Source: a virus | Length of the DNA stretch: 59,295 nucleotides | Virus record (IMG/VR): IMGVR_UViG_3300031963_000162 | Location: 1-59,295 of that record | Reading direction: 5' to 3' (one strand) | Shown: in pieces, positions 41,769 through 49,758 of the stretch | Layout: each line of letters starts with the position of its first letter | Numbering within the stretch: position 1 is the stretch's first letter | Program-made: the position numbers and the translations under genes | Notes under the pieces: model-generated | The model's input: only the letters and a program-made list of their open reading frames with translations | Database searches by the model: none | What the model was told of the DNA's origin: nothing

Positions 41769-41792
41769 CAGACGGTAGCTTAGAACCGTCTG
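41769..41792 (+). other. Intergenic RNA hairpin between portal-side genes
   Basis: CAGACGGT (41769-41776) pairs perfectly with ACCGTCTG (41785-41792) around an 8-base loop. No T-run follows, so it is more likely a processing or stability element than a terminator. Confidence 0.55.
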
Positions 41793-41810
41793 CTCTCATG
41801 GAGATTTACC

Positions 41811-41999
41811 ATGCTGGAATTTGCGGAAGCAGTTCTAAAGGACCTGCGAACACTGAGGTCTGACACTGAAGCTATGGTGTTGAATGGCTCGGTGACTTCT
41901 ATGGAGCGGTATCGTTTCCTGATGGGCCGTCTGGAAGGCTTGAACTTGGTTGAGGACGTTATGAAAGAACGCCTCAAGAAGTTTAGTGAGATGGACTAA
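41811..41999 (+). CDS. Small helical protein between portal and chaperonin genes
   Basis: A 62-aa protein from ATG 41811, after ATGGAGATTTACC. It is entirely helical (EAVLKDLRTLRSDTEAMVL, then MERYRFLMGRLEGLNLVE and a basic end). Small proteins at this place in related gene orders are conserved but unassigned; a capsid-assembly helper is possible. Confidence 0.6.
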   Translation: MLEFAEAVLKDLRTLRSDTEAMVLNGSVTSMERYRFLMGRLEGLNLVEDVMKERLKKFSEMD

Positions 42000-42016
42000 C
42001 CCCTAAGGAGGACTGC

Positions 42017-42496
42017 ATGGAAGCCGTAGAAGAGAAGCAAGACAACTTGACTGCTTTGGAGCGCAAGTGGTTGGAGCAGCAACAGAATAGGGCCCCAACC
42101 ATCGACGATGTCTTCAACGATGAAGGCCAGTTGGACGAGGTGAAGTTGAACGAGAGCGTTCGCGACCATCTCCCGCGTCCGACGGGCTGGCGTATTTCTC
42201 TTTTGCCTTATCGCGGGGCCCGAGTGACGAAGGGCGGCATTGCGATTGCAGAGGAGACGCAGAAAAAGACGCAACTGGCGACTACCTGTGCCTATGTGCT
42301 TGAGGTAGGTCCGTTGGCGTACTGCGACGAGAGCAAGTTTCCAGACGGCCCGTGGTGCAAGCCGGGGGATTGGATTGTTTTCGGTCGCTATGCGGGTTCG
42401 CGCATTCCGATTGAGGGCGGCGAGATACGCCTTATCAACGATGACGAGGTTTTGGCGACGATTGCCAATCCCGAAGACATTGTCCACATGCTCTAA
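42017..42496 (+). CDS. GroES-like co-chaperonin
   Basis: A 159-aa protein with AAGGAGG 5 bases upstream. Residues 50-155 follow the GroES fold order: RPTGWRISLLPYRG, the mobile-loop analogue VTKGGIAIAEETQKK, AYVLEVGPLAY, then KPGDWIVFGRYAGSRIPIEG and RLINDDEVLATI, matching GroES GDKVLFGKYAGTEVK and the closing strand. GroES is about 97 aa; the extra length is an N-terminal helical extension of about 50 residues. It lies between portal and scaffold, as expected for a phage partner of host GroEL in capsid protein folding, comparable to T4 gp31. Confidence 0.8.
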   Translation: MEAVEEKQDNLTALERKWLEQQQNRAPTIDDVFNDEGQLDEVKLNESVRDHLPRPTGWRISLLPYRGARVTKGGIAIAEETQKKTQLATTCAYVLEVGPLAYCDESKFPDGPWCKPGDWIVFGRYAGSRIPIEGGEIRLINDDEVLATIANPEDIVHML

Positions 42497-42507
42497 AGGA
42501 GAAACAC

Positions 42508-43464
42508 ATGTCAAATGAACAACTAGAGTTCAGTATTGGCGACGACGAGAGTCCAGCCACGATTGAAATGAACGAAGATGGCTCTGATGCTGTCTTGGCG
42601 GACGCTCCGCAGGCCCCAGAGGTAGAACTTGAGCCGCCGCAGCAGTCGCAGGAGCAGAAGCAACACGCCAAGGACTTGGATGAGTACAGTTCCGGTGTTC
42701 GTAAGCGCATTGAGAAGCTGACAGCGCGTTTACGAGAGACGGAGCGTCGCGAACAGGCAGCGATTGAGTACGCCAAGAACGTCCAGCAACGGGCAACGCA
42801 GTTGGAGCAGCAATTCCGTCACACGGATGCGGAACGACTGAACGAAGCCAAGGGTCGGATGGATACTCAGATCGCTGCGTTAAAGCAGGTGATCCGTCAG
42901 GCCCGTGAAGAAGGCGATTTTGACACGGAGACTGAGGCGCAAGAGCGTTTGACAGCGATCATGATGGATCAGCGGCAGGTGCAACAGGCTGCAGCCCAGC
43001 GTGAACAGCAGGAACAGCTTGCGGCGTATCAGGCCCAGCAGCGACAGGCTTTGCAACAGCAGCAACCCGCCCAGCAACAGGCGTCTGAGCCTGATCCTCG
43101 TGCTGAGGAGTGGGCGGAGCAGAACCCGTGGTTCGGTGCTGATGTGCCGATGACACATGCCGTGTTTGGTATCCATGCTCAGTTGGTCAATAAGGAACGA
43201 TTTGACCCCCAGAGCGAGGAGTATTATGATGAACTGGACAGGCGTATCCGCGAAGCGTTCCCTCACAAGTTCCAAGAAGGAAACGCGTCGTCTGCGCCCC
43301 AAAAACAACAGAGAGTACGGTCCGCGCATTCCGTTGCTCCTGCAACCCGCTCGTCGGGAGTTAATACAGCGCGCCGCAGCGTGAAACTGACCCCAAGTCA
43401 GGTAGCGATTGCCAAAAAACTTGGTGTTCCGTTAGAGGAATACGCCAAATACGTTAAGGAGTAA
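42508..43464 (+). CDS. Capsid scaffolding protein
   Basis: A 318-aa protein, acidic at the N-terminus, with a long Gln/Arg/Glu-rich coiled coil (residues 65-205) and a short basic C-terminal helix (TPSQVAIAKKLGVPLEEYAK) of the kind that binds coat protein. The ATG follows AAAGGAGAAACAC. It is placed two genes before the coat protein, as in most podoviruses. No protease motif is seen, so it is probably released intact rather than self-cleaved (inference). Confidence 0.75.
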   Translation: MSNEQLEFSIGDDESPATIEMNEDGSDAVLADAPQAPEVELEPPQQSQEQKQHAKDLDEYSSGVRKRIEKLTARLRETERREQAAIEYAKNVQQRATQLEQQFRHTDAERLNEAKGRMDTQIAALKQVIRQAREEGDFDTETEAQERLTAIMMDQRQVQQAAAQREQQEQLAAYQAQQRQALQQQQPAQQQASEPDPRAEEWAEQNPWFGADVPMTHAVFGIHAQLVNKERFDPQSEEYYDELDRRIREAFPHKFQEGNASSAPQKQQRVRSAHSVAPATRSSGVNTARRSVKLTPSQVAIAKKLGVPLEEYAKYVKE

Positions 43465-43468
43465 GACC

Positions 43469-43951
43469 ATGGATAAGATTGACGTGCCTTCATTAAATCG
43501 TAAGTCGCGGGAAGCCGAAAGCCGTACCGCAACTGCGCGCCGCAAACCGTGGGCTCCTCCTTCGAAGCTGGATGCGCCTCCTGCTCCTCCGGGCTATAAG
43601 CATCGTTGGATCAGAGCGGAAGCAAACGGATACGATGACCGTATTAACGTGGCTTCTCGCCTGCGTGAGGGATATGAGTTGGTACGTGCCGACGAGTACC
43701 CTGACTTTCTTGGCACTCCGATGGATAGCAACCGACACGCCGGGGTTCTCGGTGTGGGAAGTTTGCTTTTAGCACGAATTCCTGAGGAGACGGTAGCAGA
43801 GCGCAATGCGTATTACAGCTCACGGTCCCGAGACCAAATGCAAGCTGTTGACAACGACTTGATGAAATCAAATGCGCATGACAGCATGCGTATCACCAAG
43901 CCGTCCCGTCAGTCCCGAACAGTCTTCGGAAGTCCGAAGGCTGACGAGTAA
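43469..43951 (+). CDS. Conserved head-associated structural protein
   Basis: A 160-aa basic protein with the block PAPPGYKHRWIRAEANGYDD, then VASRLREGYELVRADEYPDF and LLLARIPEETVAERNAYYSS. This Pro-Gly...RWIR...reGYE...IPEE...RNxYY order is repeatedly seen between scaffold and coat genes of environmental podoviruses and always unassigned. A minor head or scaffold-companion role is inferred from position. Confidence 0.65.
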   Translation: MDKIDVPSLNRKSREAESRTATARRKPWAPPSKLDAPPAPPGYKHRWIRAEANGYDDRINVASRLREGYELVRADEYPDFLGTPMDSNRHAGVLGVGSLLLARIPEETVAERNAYYSSRSRDQMQAVDNDLMKSNAHDSMRITKPSRQSRTVFGSPKADE

Positions 43952-43972
43952 ACTTTTTTAAGGAATAGACAA

Positions 43973-44554
43973 ATGGCAAACGTCGATAAAGCCTTTGGTC
44001 TTCGTCCTCTTGGCAATCTATCTGCTACTGGTGCCCAGAAGCAGTACAGCTATGTCATTGCGGACAACCAAGCAGGCGCTATCTATCAGGGTGACCTAGT
44101 CACTCTTGTTGGTGGCTATCTTGTTAAGTACGTTAGTGGCACTCACGCCACTGCAGTTGGCGTATTTAACGGTTGCAACTACATTGATCCAACCACCGGT
44201 AAGCCAACTTGGAAGCAGTACTATCCGGGTTCGGTGAACATCACTTCGGGCCAGATTCTGGCTGAAGTGCTTGACGATCCTAATCAACTGTTCCTAGTTC
44301 AGGCTGATGAAGACATCGTCCAAGCAGATATTGGTCAGAACGCTGCTGTTACTGCTACGGCAGGCAGCAACATCACTGGTCTGTCTGCGATGGAACTGGA
44401 TTCGTCCACTATCCTGACTACTAACACACTGGTCCTAAAGATTGTTGGTCTGTACAACGCACCCAACAACTCCTTAGGTGAAAACTTCACCCAAGTCGTC
44501 GTAAAGATCAATGCGCATCAGTACGGCAGCATTGGTGTTGCTGGCCTGACCTAA
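43973..44554 (+). CDS. Capsid-associated beta-rich protein
   Basis: A 193-aa protein with AAGGAATAGACAA before ATG 43973. It starts VDKAFGLRPLGNLSATGAQ and is beta-rich throughout, with no enzyme motif. Found directly before the coat gene, it probably decorates or stabilises the capsid. It could also be a minor coat protein. Confidence 0.6.
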   Translation: MANVDKAFGLRPLGNLSATGAQKQYSYVIADNQAGAIYQGDLVTLVGGYLVKYVSGTHATAVGVFNGCNYIDPTTGKPTWKQYYPGSVNITSGQILAEVLDDPNQLFLVQADEDIVQADIGQNAAVTATAGSNITGLSAMELDSSTILTTNTLVLKIVGLYNAPNNSLGENFTQVVVKINAHQYGSIGVAGLT

Positions 44555-44567
44555 TAGGAGCTAAATC

Positions 44568-45476
44568 ATGGCTATTTCACGCGCACAACTAGTTAAAGAG
44601 TTGGAGCCCGGCCTGAACGCCCTGTTCGGCCTTGAGTACAAAAACTATGAGCAAGAGCATCTGCAGATTTACGACGTTGAGTCGTCAGATCGTGCATTTG
44701 AAGAGGAAGTCATGCTGTCTGGCTTCGGTGAGGCTCCGGTCAAAACCGAAGGTGCTGGCTTGGCATACGACACCGCTCAGGAAGTCTTTACCGCTCGCTA
44801 CACCCACGAGACGATTGCTCTGGCATTCTCTCTGACGGAAGAAGCGGTGGAAGATAACCTGTACGACCGTTTGGCTCGTCGTTACACCCTCGCTCTGGCC
44901 CGTTCGATGGCAACTACCAAGCAGATCAAGGCCGCTTCGGTCTTGAACGGCGCTTTCACCACCTCGATTGGTGGCGACGGCGTTGCTCTGTGCTCGACGG
45001 ATCACCCTATCATTGGTGGCCCAGACCAGAAAAACGAACTGGCAACCGCTGCTGACCTTTCCGAGACTTCTTTGGAACAGGCCATCATCGACATCCAGTC
45101 GTTGGTTGACGAGCGCAACCTGAAGATCGCAATCCAAGGCCTGAAGCTGATCATCCCGAAAGAGCTTCAGTTCACTGCGGATCGCATCATGAAGTCCACT
45201 CTGCGTGTTGGCACTGCCGACAACGACATCAACGCCCTGAAGAACATGGGCATGATTCCGCAGGGCTACACTGTCAACCACTACCTGACCGATCCGGACG
45301 CATGGTTCGTTAAGACCGACGCTCCGAACGGCATGAAGATGTTTGAACGTGTAAACATGAAGACCGCCTTTGAAGGTGATTTCGAAACTGGCAACATGCG
45401 CTACAAGGCGCGTGAGCGTTACAGCTTCGGCTTCTCCGATTGGCGCGGTATCTTCGGCTCGCCCGGCGCGGCCTAA
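44568..45476 (+). CDS. Major capsid protein (Mu gpT/HK97-fold-like)
   Basis: A 302-aa protein with AGGAGC upstream of ATG 44568. Features resemble Mu gpT-type coats: an N-terminal helix ELEPGLNALFGLEYKNY, the segment FTARYTHETIALAFSLTEEA, GDGVALCSTDHPIIGG, and C-terminal RYSFGFSDWRGIFGS. The size fits an HK97-fold shell protein. It follows scaffold and decoration genes and is followed by a perfect terminator, consistent with being the most abundant transcript. Confidence 0.85.
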   Translation: MAISRAQLVKELEPGLNALFGLEYKNYEQEHLQIYDVESSDRAFEEEVMLSGFGEAPVKTEGAGLAYDTAQEVFTARYTHETIALAFSLTEEAVEDNLYDRLARRYTLALARSMATTKQIKAASVLNGAFTTSIGGDGVALCSTDHPIIGGPDQKNELATAADLSETSLEQAIIDIQSLVDERNLKIAIQGLKLIIPKELQFTADRIMKSTLRVGTADNDINALKNMGMIPQGYTVNHYLTDPDAWFVKTDAPNGMKMFERVNMKTAFEGDFETGNMRYKARERYSFGFSDWRGIFGSPGAA

Positions 45477-45484
45477 GAGAAAAA

Positions 45485-45510
45485 GGGGAGCTTCGGCTCC
45501 CCTTTTTTTT
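45485..45510 (+). terminator. Perfect terminator after the major capsid gene
   Basis: GGGGAGC (45485-45491), TTCG tetraloop, GCTCCCC (45496-45502) and eight T (45503-45510). The flanking AAAA/TTTT extends the stem. Confidence 0.95.
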
Positions 45511-45550
45511 AGTCGTAAAATGGCAAGAACTAGATGAAAAGGAGTTGTTT

Positions 45551-46141
45551 ATGCCATACAAGCATGATGTATGCGGCATTTACAAGATAGTTAACGCTGC
45601 GACAGGGCAGTGCTATGTCGGCCAGTCGCAACGGGTTAAAAAACGATTAAGGGAACACTTCAGGCTGTTACGAAATAACAAACACCCCAACTCTCACTTG
45701 CAAAACGCGTTTAACAAATACGGTCTCTCTAGTTTTTATGGGTCTATTGAAATAGAGTGTAAGGACTTGAGCGAGTTGGACCAGTTGGAAGAAGCCTTCT
45801 TAAAAAATGATGCGTGGTTTGAAGAAAAGACGGTCTACAATGTTGCAGACTTTGCCAAGGCTCCGATGCGTGGTAAAACGCATAGTGAAGAGGTAAGGGA
45901 AAAAATACGGCTGGGCAGGCGGGCTTCGACCTTTGATTACAAAAGCCCGGAATACCGAAAAACGCTGTCAGAAGCACAAATGGCAAGGCTTCAGCAAGAC
46001 CCGAAATTCGTTGCAAAGCTGGGTTTTATTCTAAATAATCCAGAAATGTCTTACGCAGAACGTGCAAGACAACTTGGCGCAGACATCAGTTCTGTTCGAA
46101 AGCTTGCTATTAAGTATCAACATTTAAGAGGAACCATATAA
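45551..46141 (+). CDS. GIY-YIG homing endonuclease (copy 1)
   Basis: A 196-aa protein from ATG 45551, after AAAAGGAG. GIY-YIG core: GIYKIVNAATGQCYVGQS (residues 9-26), the catalytic Arg in KKRLREH, and Glu in DQLEEAF. The C-terminal half has NUMOD-like DNA-binding units (MRGKTHSEEVREKIRLG and KTLSEAQMARLQ) plus a helical end (SYAERARQLGADISSVRKLA). It is inserted behind the coat-gene terminator and abuts the next gene (TAATG), so it is a free-standing mobile nuclease. Confidence 0.9.
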   Translation: MPYKHDVCGIYKIVNAATGQCYVGQSQRVKKRLREHFRLLRNNKHPNSHLQNAFNKYGLSSFYGSIEIECKDLSELDQLEEAFLKNDAWFEEKTVYNVADFAKAPMRGKTHSEEVREKIRLGRRASTFDYKSPEYRKTLSEAQMARLQQDPKFVAKLGFILNNPEMSYAERARQLGADISSVRKLAIKYQHLRGTI

Positions 46142-46482
46142 TGGCTCAGACACGCTTCTCAGGCCCAGTCGCATCTGACAACGGCTTCATCGGGGGCATC
46201 GGTGGAACATTTACCGCCGTACTCAAAACCTCGGCAACCATCGATTTCACCTCCCTTTCGGCTAACACCACAGCGGATTCCGCAAACATTACCGTGACCG
46301 GTGCTGCTGTAGGCGACCCTGTGATTGTTGGTGTTCCCGCAACGATTGCAGCTGGTCTTGTAATCACTGGTTACGTTTCTGCCACCGATACCGTCAAGGT
46401 TCGTGCGGCTAACGTCACTGCATCGCCTATTGATCCGGCTTCCGGTACGTATACGGTCACAGTGATCAAAGCAACCGCCTAA
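46141..46482 (+). CDS. Small beta-rich capsid/fibre decoration protein
   Basis: A 113-aa Thr/Ala/Val-rich protein whose ATG overlaps the homing-nuclease stop. Alternating strands (FTAVLKTSATIDFTSLSA, DPVIVGVPATIAAGLVITGY) resemble an immunoglobulin-like or fibre-knob decoration. No signal peptide. It probably followed the coat gene directly before the homing nuclease inserted. Confidence 0.6.
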   Translation: MAQTRFSGPVASDNGFIGGIGGTFTAVLKTSATIDFTSLSANTTADSANITVTGAAVGDPVIVGVPATIAAGLVITGYVSATDTVKVRAANVTASPIDPASGTYTVTVIKATA

Positions 46483-46494
46483 TAGGGGGGTCTC

Positions 46495-46800
46495 ATGAGC
46501 TTTGCAAGTGATATCTCGGCGGTAACGAAGACAACTTCGGATGACGCCATTAGCGGCAGGACACGTGTTCAAGGGGTGTACTACACCTGCAGTAACACTG
46601 CGTCGTCGTTTTCGCTAAAGAACGGAAGCACAAGTGGCGGTACGGCGTTGATCACGATTAACACTCCTGCTGCGGCAGGTGCAGTTGATTTGATCTTCCC
46701 AGACGACGGTATTCTTTTTTCAAGCGGCGTCTTTATTGACCTCGCAGATGCCGAAGTAAAAAGCGTCACGTTGTTGTTTGTGGGCGGCGCAGCTGTCTAA
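46495..46800 (+). CDS. Small beta-rich decoration protein
   Basis: A 101-aa protein after TAGGGGGGTCTC. Strand-rich with Thr/Ser/Gly (RVQGVYYTCSNTASSFSLKN, then GAVDLIFPDDGILFSSG). It resembles the protein at 3394-3720 in length and layout, suggesting one decoration family used at two places in the virion. The function is otherwise unknown. Confidence 0.55.
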   Translation: MSFASDISAVTKTTSDDAISGRTRVQGVYYTCSNTASSFSLKNGSTSGGTALITINTPAAAGAVDLIFPDDGILFSSGVFIDLADAEVKSVTLLFVGGAAV

Positions 46801-46802
46801 CG

Positions 46803-47096
46803 ATGGCGACGAAAAAGTCCAAAGGAATGGGCATTGCTACTTCGGTGAAGTCGGGGAATTTTCGATCCACCAAGTCTGGAGCGGGCATGACGAAGCAAGG
46901 TGTTGCTGCTTATCGTCGTGCTAATCCGGGCAGCAAGCTCCAAACCGCTGTGACTGAAAGTAATCCATCGGGGGCGCGCGCGAAGCGTCGTAAGTCGTTT
47001 TGCGCACGTTCTGAGGGGCAGATGAAGATGTACCCAGAGGCAGCAAAGGACCCAAACAGCCGTATCCGCCAAGCGCGGCGTCGGTGGAAATGTTGA
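46803..47096 (+). CDS. Small basic conserved protein (DUF6321-like)
   Basis: A 97-aa basic protein with ATKKSKGMGIATSVKSGNF, YRRANPGSKLQTAVTES, RRKSFCARSEGQMK and DPNSRIRQARRRWKC. The PGS-L...RRKSFCAR...DPNSRI...WKC pattern is recurrent in small proteins of environmental phages (recalled as DUF6321, not verified). Strong positive charge fits a DNA-facing capsid interior component. The role is unknown. Confidence 0.65.
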   Translation: MATKKSKGMGIATSVKSGNFRSTKSGAGMTKQGVAAYRRANPGSKLQTAVTESNPSGARAKRRKSFCARSEGQMKMYPEAAKDPNSRIRQARRRWKC

Positions 47097-47106
47097 GGAG
47101 TATGCG

Positions 47107-47343
47107 GTGCAGCTAGTAGAGATTTGGAGTGCAGCATTAACGCTTCTTGTGGGTGTACTGGGTTACATCATGCATGAGAAGTTTAGTGAGCTTGCGCGCA
47201 TCACAATTTTGCTTAATCGCACTCGCGAGGAGATTGCTCGCGATACTGTGACAAAGGCAGAAGTAGATAAGATTACTGAGCATATCGACCAGCGATTCAA
47301 TCGTCTGGAAGAGAAGATTGATCGTTTAATAGAACGTCGATAG
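47107..47343 (+). CDS. Membrane-helix plus coiled-coil protein, holin-like candidate
   Basis: A 78-aa protein from GTG 47107, after GAGGAGTATGCG. One N-terminal membrane helix (WSAALTLLVGVLGYIMH) is followed by a long coiled coil (FSELARITILLNRTREEI, EVDKITEHIDQRFNRLEEK). A single-helix holin or an inner-membrane DNA-ejection factor are both possible; the setting among head genes and the lack of a neighbouring endolysin keep this open. Confidence 0.55.
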   Translation: MQLVEIWSAALTLLVGVLGYIMHEKFSELARITILLNRTREEIARDTVTKAEVDKITEHIDQRFNRLEEKIDRLIERR

Positions 47344-47352
47344 GAGGTCAAA

Positions 47353-47589
47353 ATGTTGTCGAAAAAGATTGCGCAAGCAGTATCTAACGCTGTAAAGGGT
47401 AGACAAGGGGCAGACGCTCGCCCACGTCGTGGCATGAGCCTGATTGCCGATTTAGTGGCATCAAAGATTGCTAAGGGCAATGCTATGAAAAAAGGCGGCG
47501 CAGTAAAGAAGTCTTCTGACGCTATGGGTCGTGCTGTTAAGCGTAAAACTGCGGACGTAAAAGGCCGCGCTATGAAGAAAGGAAAGTAA
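47353..47589 (+). CDS. Small Lys-rich protein with GGAV tag
   Basis: A 78-aa basic protein (AGGAGGTCAAA before ATG 47353) with repeats of KG(R/N)AMKKGG: NAMKKGGAVKKSS near residue 44 and GRAMKKGK at the end. The composition is histone-like. It shares the GGAV tag with the next gene and with large virion proteins. It could be a packaged DNA-condensing or head-internal protein. Confidence 0.6.
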   Translation: MLSKKIAQAVSNAVKGRQGADARPRRGMSLIADLVASKIAKGNAMKKGGAVKKSSDAMGRAVKRKTADVKGRAMKKGK

Positions 47590-47591
47590 TC

Positions 47592-48062
47592 ATGGCTGGA
47601 CGTGGAATGGGTGCCGCTACCAAAGGCGGCGGTGCAGTAGAAAAAGGTCCTCGCAACAAGATGCTGTCGAAGACTAGCCAGACCTCGGGTCCAATCATGA
47701 TGGCTGAAGGTGGCGCAGTAGGTCGCATGGCAAGAGGGATCGCAGGAGAATATGCAGGTGGCGTTAAAAAGGTCATGGAAGACGTAAACCGCATTGTAGG
47801 AACTGAAAGCGGTAAAAGAAAAGACCGAGAAGTAGAAGCAAAAGCACGAGAAGGAATTAATCTCGAAAAAGAATTTGATAAAAAGCGCCAAAGAGAAGAA
47901 GCTTCTCGCTATGCCAAAGGTGGTGCTGTGAATCAGCACAAGCGCATGGCAATGGGCGAAGCTCCTGTCAAGATGATGGGCGGCGGCATGATGAAGAAGG
48001 GCTATGCTGCTGGTGGCGCAGTCAAGAAGAAGATGATGGCGAGTGGCGGCAAAGGCCGTTAA
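47592..48062 (+). CDS. Basic protein with three GGAV tags
   Basis: A 156-aa protein with AAAGGAAAGTAATC upstream. It holds the densest tag set in the window: MAEGGAVGRM (residue 37), YAKGGAVNQH (residue 108) and YAAGGAVKKK (residue 136), separated by a charged helix. Met/Gly/Lys-rich C-terminus. Proteins of this shape recur in environmental podoviruses and have no assigned role. Its end overlaps the next ATG (TAATG). Confidence 0.6.
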   Translation: MAGRGMGAATKGGGAVEKGPRNKMLSKTSQTSGPIMMAEGGAVGRMARGIAGEYAGGVKKVMEDVNRIVGTESGKRKDREVEAKAREGINLEKEFDKKRQREEASRYAKGGAVNQHKRMAMGEAPVKMMGGGMMKKGYAAGGAVKKKMMASGGKGR

Positions 48063-48730
48063 TGGCGTATCTGATCAGTAATATCCCGTACTTCAAGTGC
48101 TGGGTGAGACGTGAATTTACTCACATGCATCAGAAGTACCATGGTGAATACTTGCATGCGATGGCGATTGCGGTAAACACCATGCCTGACCGCTGTTTGA
48201 GCTTCCAACTAGTTTTTACAGGTTGTGAGAGCGATGCAGATGGATCAGAAAATGTGCATGGCGGTGCCATGTGGGCGAGGATGCCGATCACGGCGTTAGT
48301 TGGGGACATTCGGTTGGATGAGTGGCCCGAACGGATGCCAACGCATCTTGCGCAACCATGGGACTGCCCTTCGCATCATCACACAGTAGTCAAGTTTGCC
48401 CGCACAGGCCCGAGTCCGTGGTTGTGCAAGATAGCAGGTGAGTTTTACACGGGGCGCTACTTGTTTACGGTGGATTATGCGGAGAGCGAGATCGCTGATT
48501 GTCCGGCGCAACACAAACAAAGCCATGTGTTGGTGCTGACCGATGCGGGCAAGTGGACCGGGAACATTGTGGCTTTGCCAAATAACCGTGTTCGTGTGAC
48601 AAGTCCTGCTTATTGGGAGACTGGAAACGGCGCTCCTGATTTTAGACCGAGCCAGTGGATTCACTGTGCTGAGCAGGATGATAGTTACATGGACCCCGAT
48701 GTGACGTTTGATAACTTGTACAAAGAGTAA
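48062..48730 (+). CDS. Structural protein of unknown role
   Basis: A 222-aa protein with globular, aromatic- and His-rich sequence: ISNIPYFKCWVRREFTHMHQ, AMWARMPITALVGDIRLDEW, QPWDCPSHHHTVVKFARTGP. Motifs do not match a known enzyme. Position directly before the head-tail adaptor gene (TAATG overlap) suggests a virion or assembly function. His/Cys abundance could indicate metal binding. Confidence 0.6.
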   Translation: MAYLISNIPYFKCWVRREFTHMHQKYHGEYLHAMAIAVNTMPDRCLSFQLVFTGCESDADGSENVHGGAMWARMPITALVGDIRLDEWPERMPTHLAQPWDCPSHHHTVVKFARTGPSPWLCKIAGEFYTGRYLFTVDYAESEIADCPAQHKQSHVLVLTDAGKWTGNIVALPNNRVRVTSPAYWETGNGAPDFRPSQWIHCAEQDDSYMDPDVTFDNLYKE

Positions 48731-49395
48731 TGGCTACTTCCGGTACAACAGTTTTTGACCTACAAATCGACGACTTGGTCGAGGAGGCGTTTGAGCGTTT
48801 GGGCATGCAAATGACCAACGGCAAACAGCTTTCGACCGCTCGTCGATCCTTGAACTTGATGTTCTTGGAATGGGCTAACCGTGGGCTGAACCTGTGGACC
48901 ATTGAACTAGCGACATACAACCTTGTACAAGGGGATACAGAAATATCTTTGCCGACTGATACGGTTAACGTGTTGTCAGCAGTGATCCGTCTGACTGGAC
49001 AGACGCCTGCAACCGACATCATCATTGAGCGCATCAGCCGTGCGGAGTATTTGAACGTGCCGGATAAGACTACGCAGGCGCAACCTGCGCAGTATTACGT
49101 CCAGCGCACCAATGTACCGAAGGTGTTTTTGTATCCTACGCCGGACCAGAATTACCAGTTGCGGTATTACCGCATTCGTCGTATGCAGGATGCAGGGGAT
49201 TACACCAACACGGCAGACGTGAACTTCAGGTTCTTGCCATGCTTGGCAGCAGGTTTATCGTATTACTTATCGTTGAAGTACGCGCCTGAGCGCACGGTCA
49301 TGATGAAGCAGCTGTACGAAGAAGAGTTTGCACGTGCGGCGGCAGAGGATCGAGATACTGCTAGTGCGTATTTTGTTCCTGAGGTAGGGGCGTAG
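48730..49395 (+). CDS. Head-tail adaptor (P22 gp4/gp1-like)
   Basis: A 221-aa protein: FDLQIDDLVEEAFERLGMQM, then STARRSLNLMFLEWANRGLN and WTIELATYNLVQGD, followed by a beta region and a C-terminal helix. This N-terminal helical bundle with LNLMFLEWAN occurs in podoviral adaptor/stopper proteins assembling below the portal. The stop is shortly followed by the next GTG. The assignment is by recognised pattern and gene order. Confidence 0.7.
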   Translation: MATSGTTVFDLQIDDLVEEAFERLGMQMTNGKQLSTARRSLNLMFLEWANRGLNLWTIELATYNLVQGDTEISLPTDTVNVLSAVIRLTGQTPATDIIIERISRAEYLNVPDKTTQAQPAQYYVQRTNVPKVFLYPTPDQNYQLRYYRIRRMQDAGDYTNTADVNFRFLPCLAAGLSYYLSLKYAPERTVMMKQLYEEEFARAAAEDRDTASAYFVPEVGA

Positions 49396-49396
49396 T

Positions 49397-49756
49397 GTGG
49401 CATTTGCTACAGGCAAATTTTCGTTCGGGTTGTGTGACTACTGTGGTCAGCGCTACCCGTACAATGTATTAAAGAAGAACTGGCGTGGGTTTAAGGTTTG
49501 TCCTGACGATTACGAGCCGAAGGAACCGCAGTTGGAGCCGCTTCGTTATAAAGGCGATGCGATTGCGATACAGGAGCCAAGGCCAGATCGTCTTGAACCT
49601 ACGACAGTGTTTGTCGGAATGCCTGCGGATTCGGCGTTTCAAAGTAGGGGCAGTATTTATGCTGCGCAGAACATTACGGACATGCGTCCTTATCCGCTTC
49701 AGGCTCCGCCAGTGGGGTATGGAGCGGTAGGGGCGGTAACAATAGCGATAACTTAG
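49397..49756 (+). CDS. Zinc-binding virion-associated protein
   Basis: A 119-aa protein from GTG 49397, one base after the adaptor stop. It begins TGKFSFGLCDYCGQRYPYNV and continues WRGFKVCPDDYEPKEPQ: a CxxC pair plus a later single Cys before a Pro-rich tail. The FxxGLCDxCG...W.G.KVC.D..EP.HPQ layout recurs next to adaptor genes in environmental phages. A small structural connector stabilised by zinc is inferred. Confidence 0.65.
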   Translation: MAFATGKFSFGLCDYCGQRYPYNVLKKNWRGFKVCPDDYEPKEPQLEPLRYKGDAIAIQEPRPDRLEPTTVFVGMPADSAFQSRGSIYAAQNITDMRPYPLQAPPVGYGAVGAVTIAIT

Positions 49757-49758
49757 CC

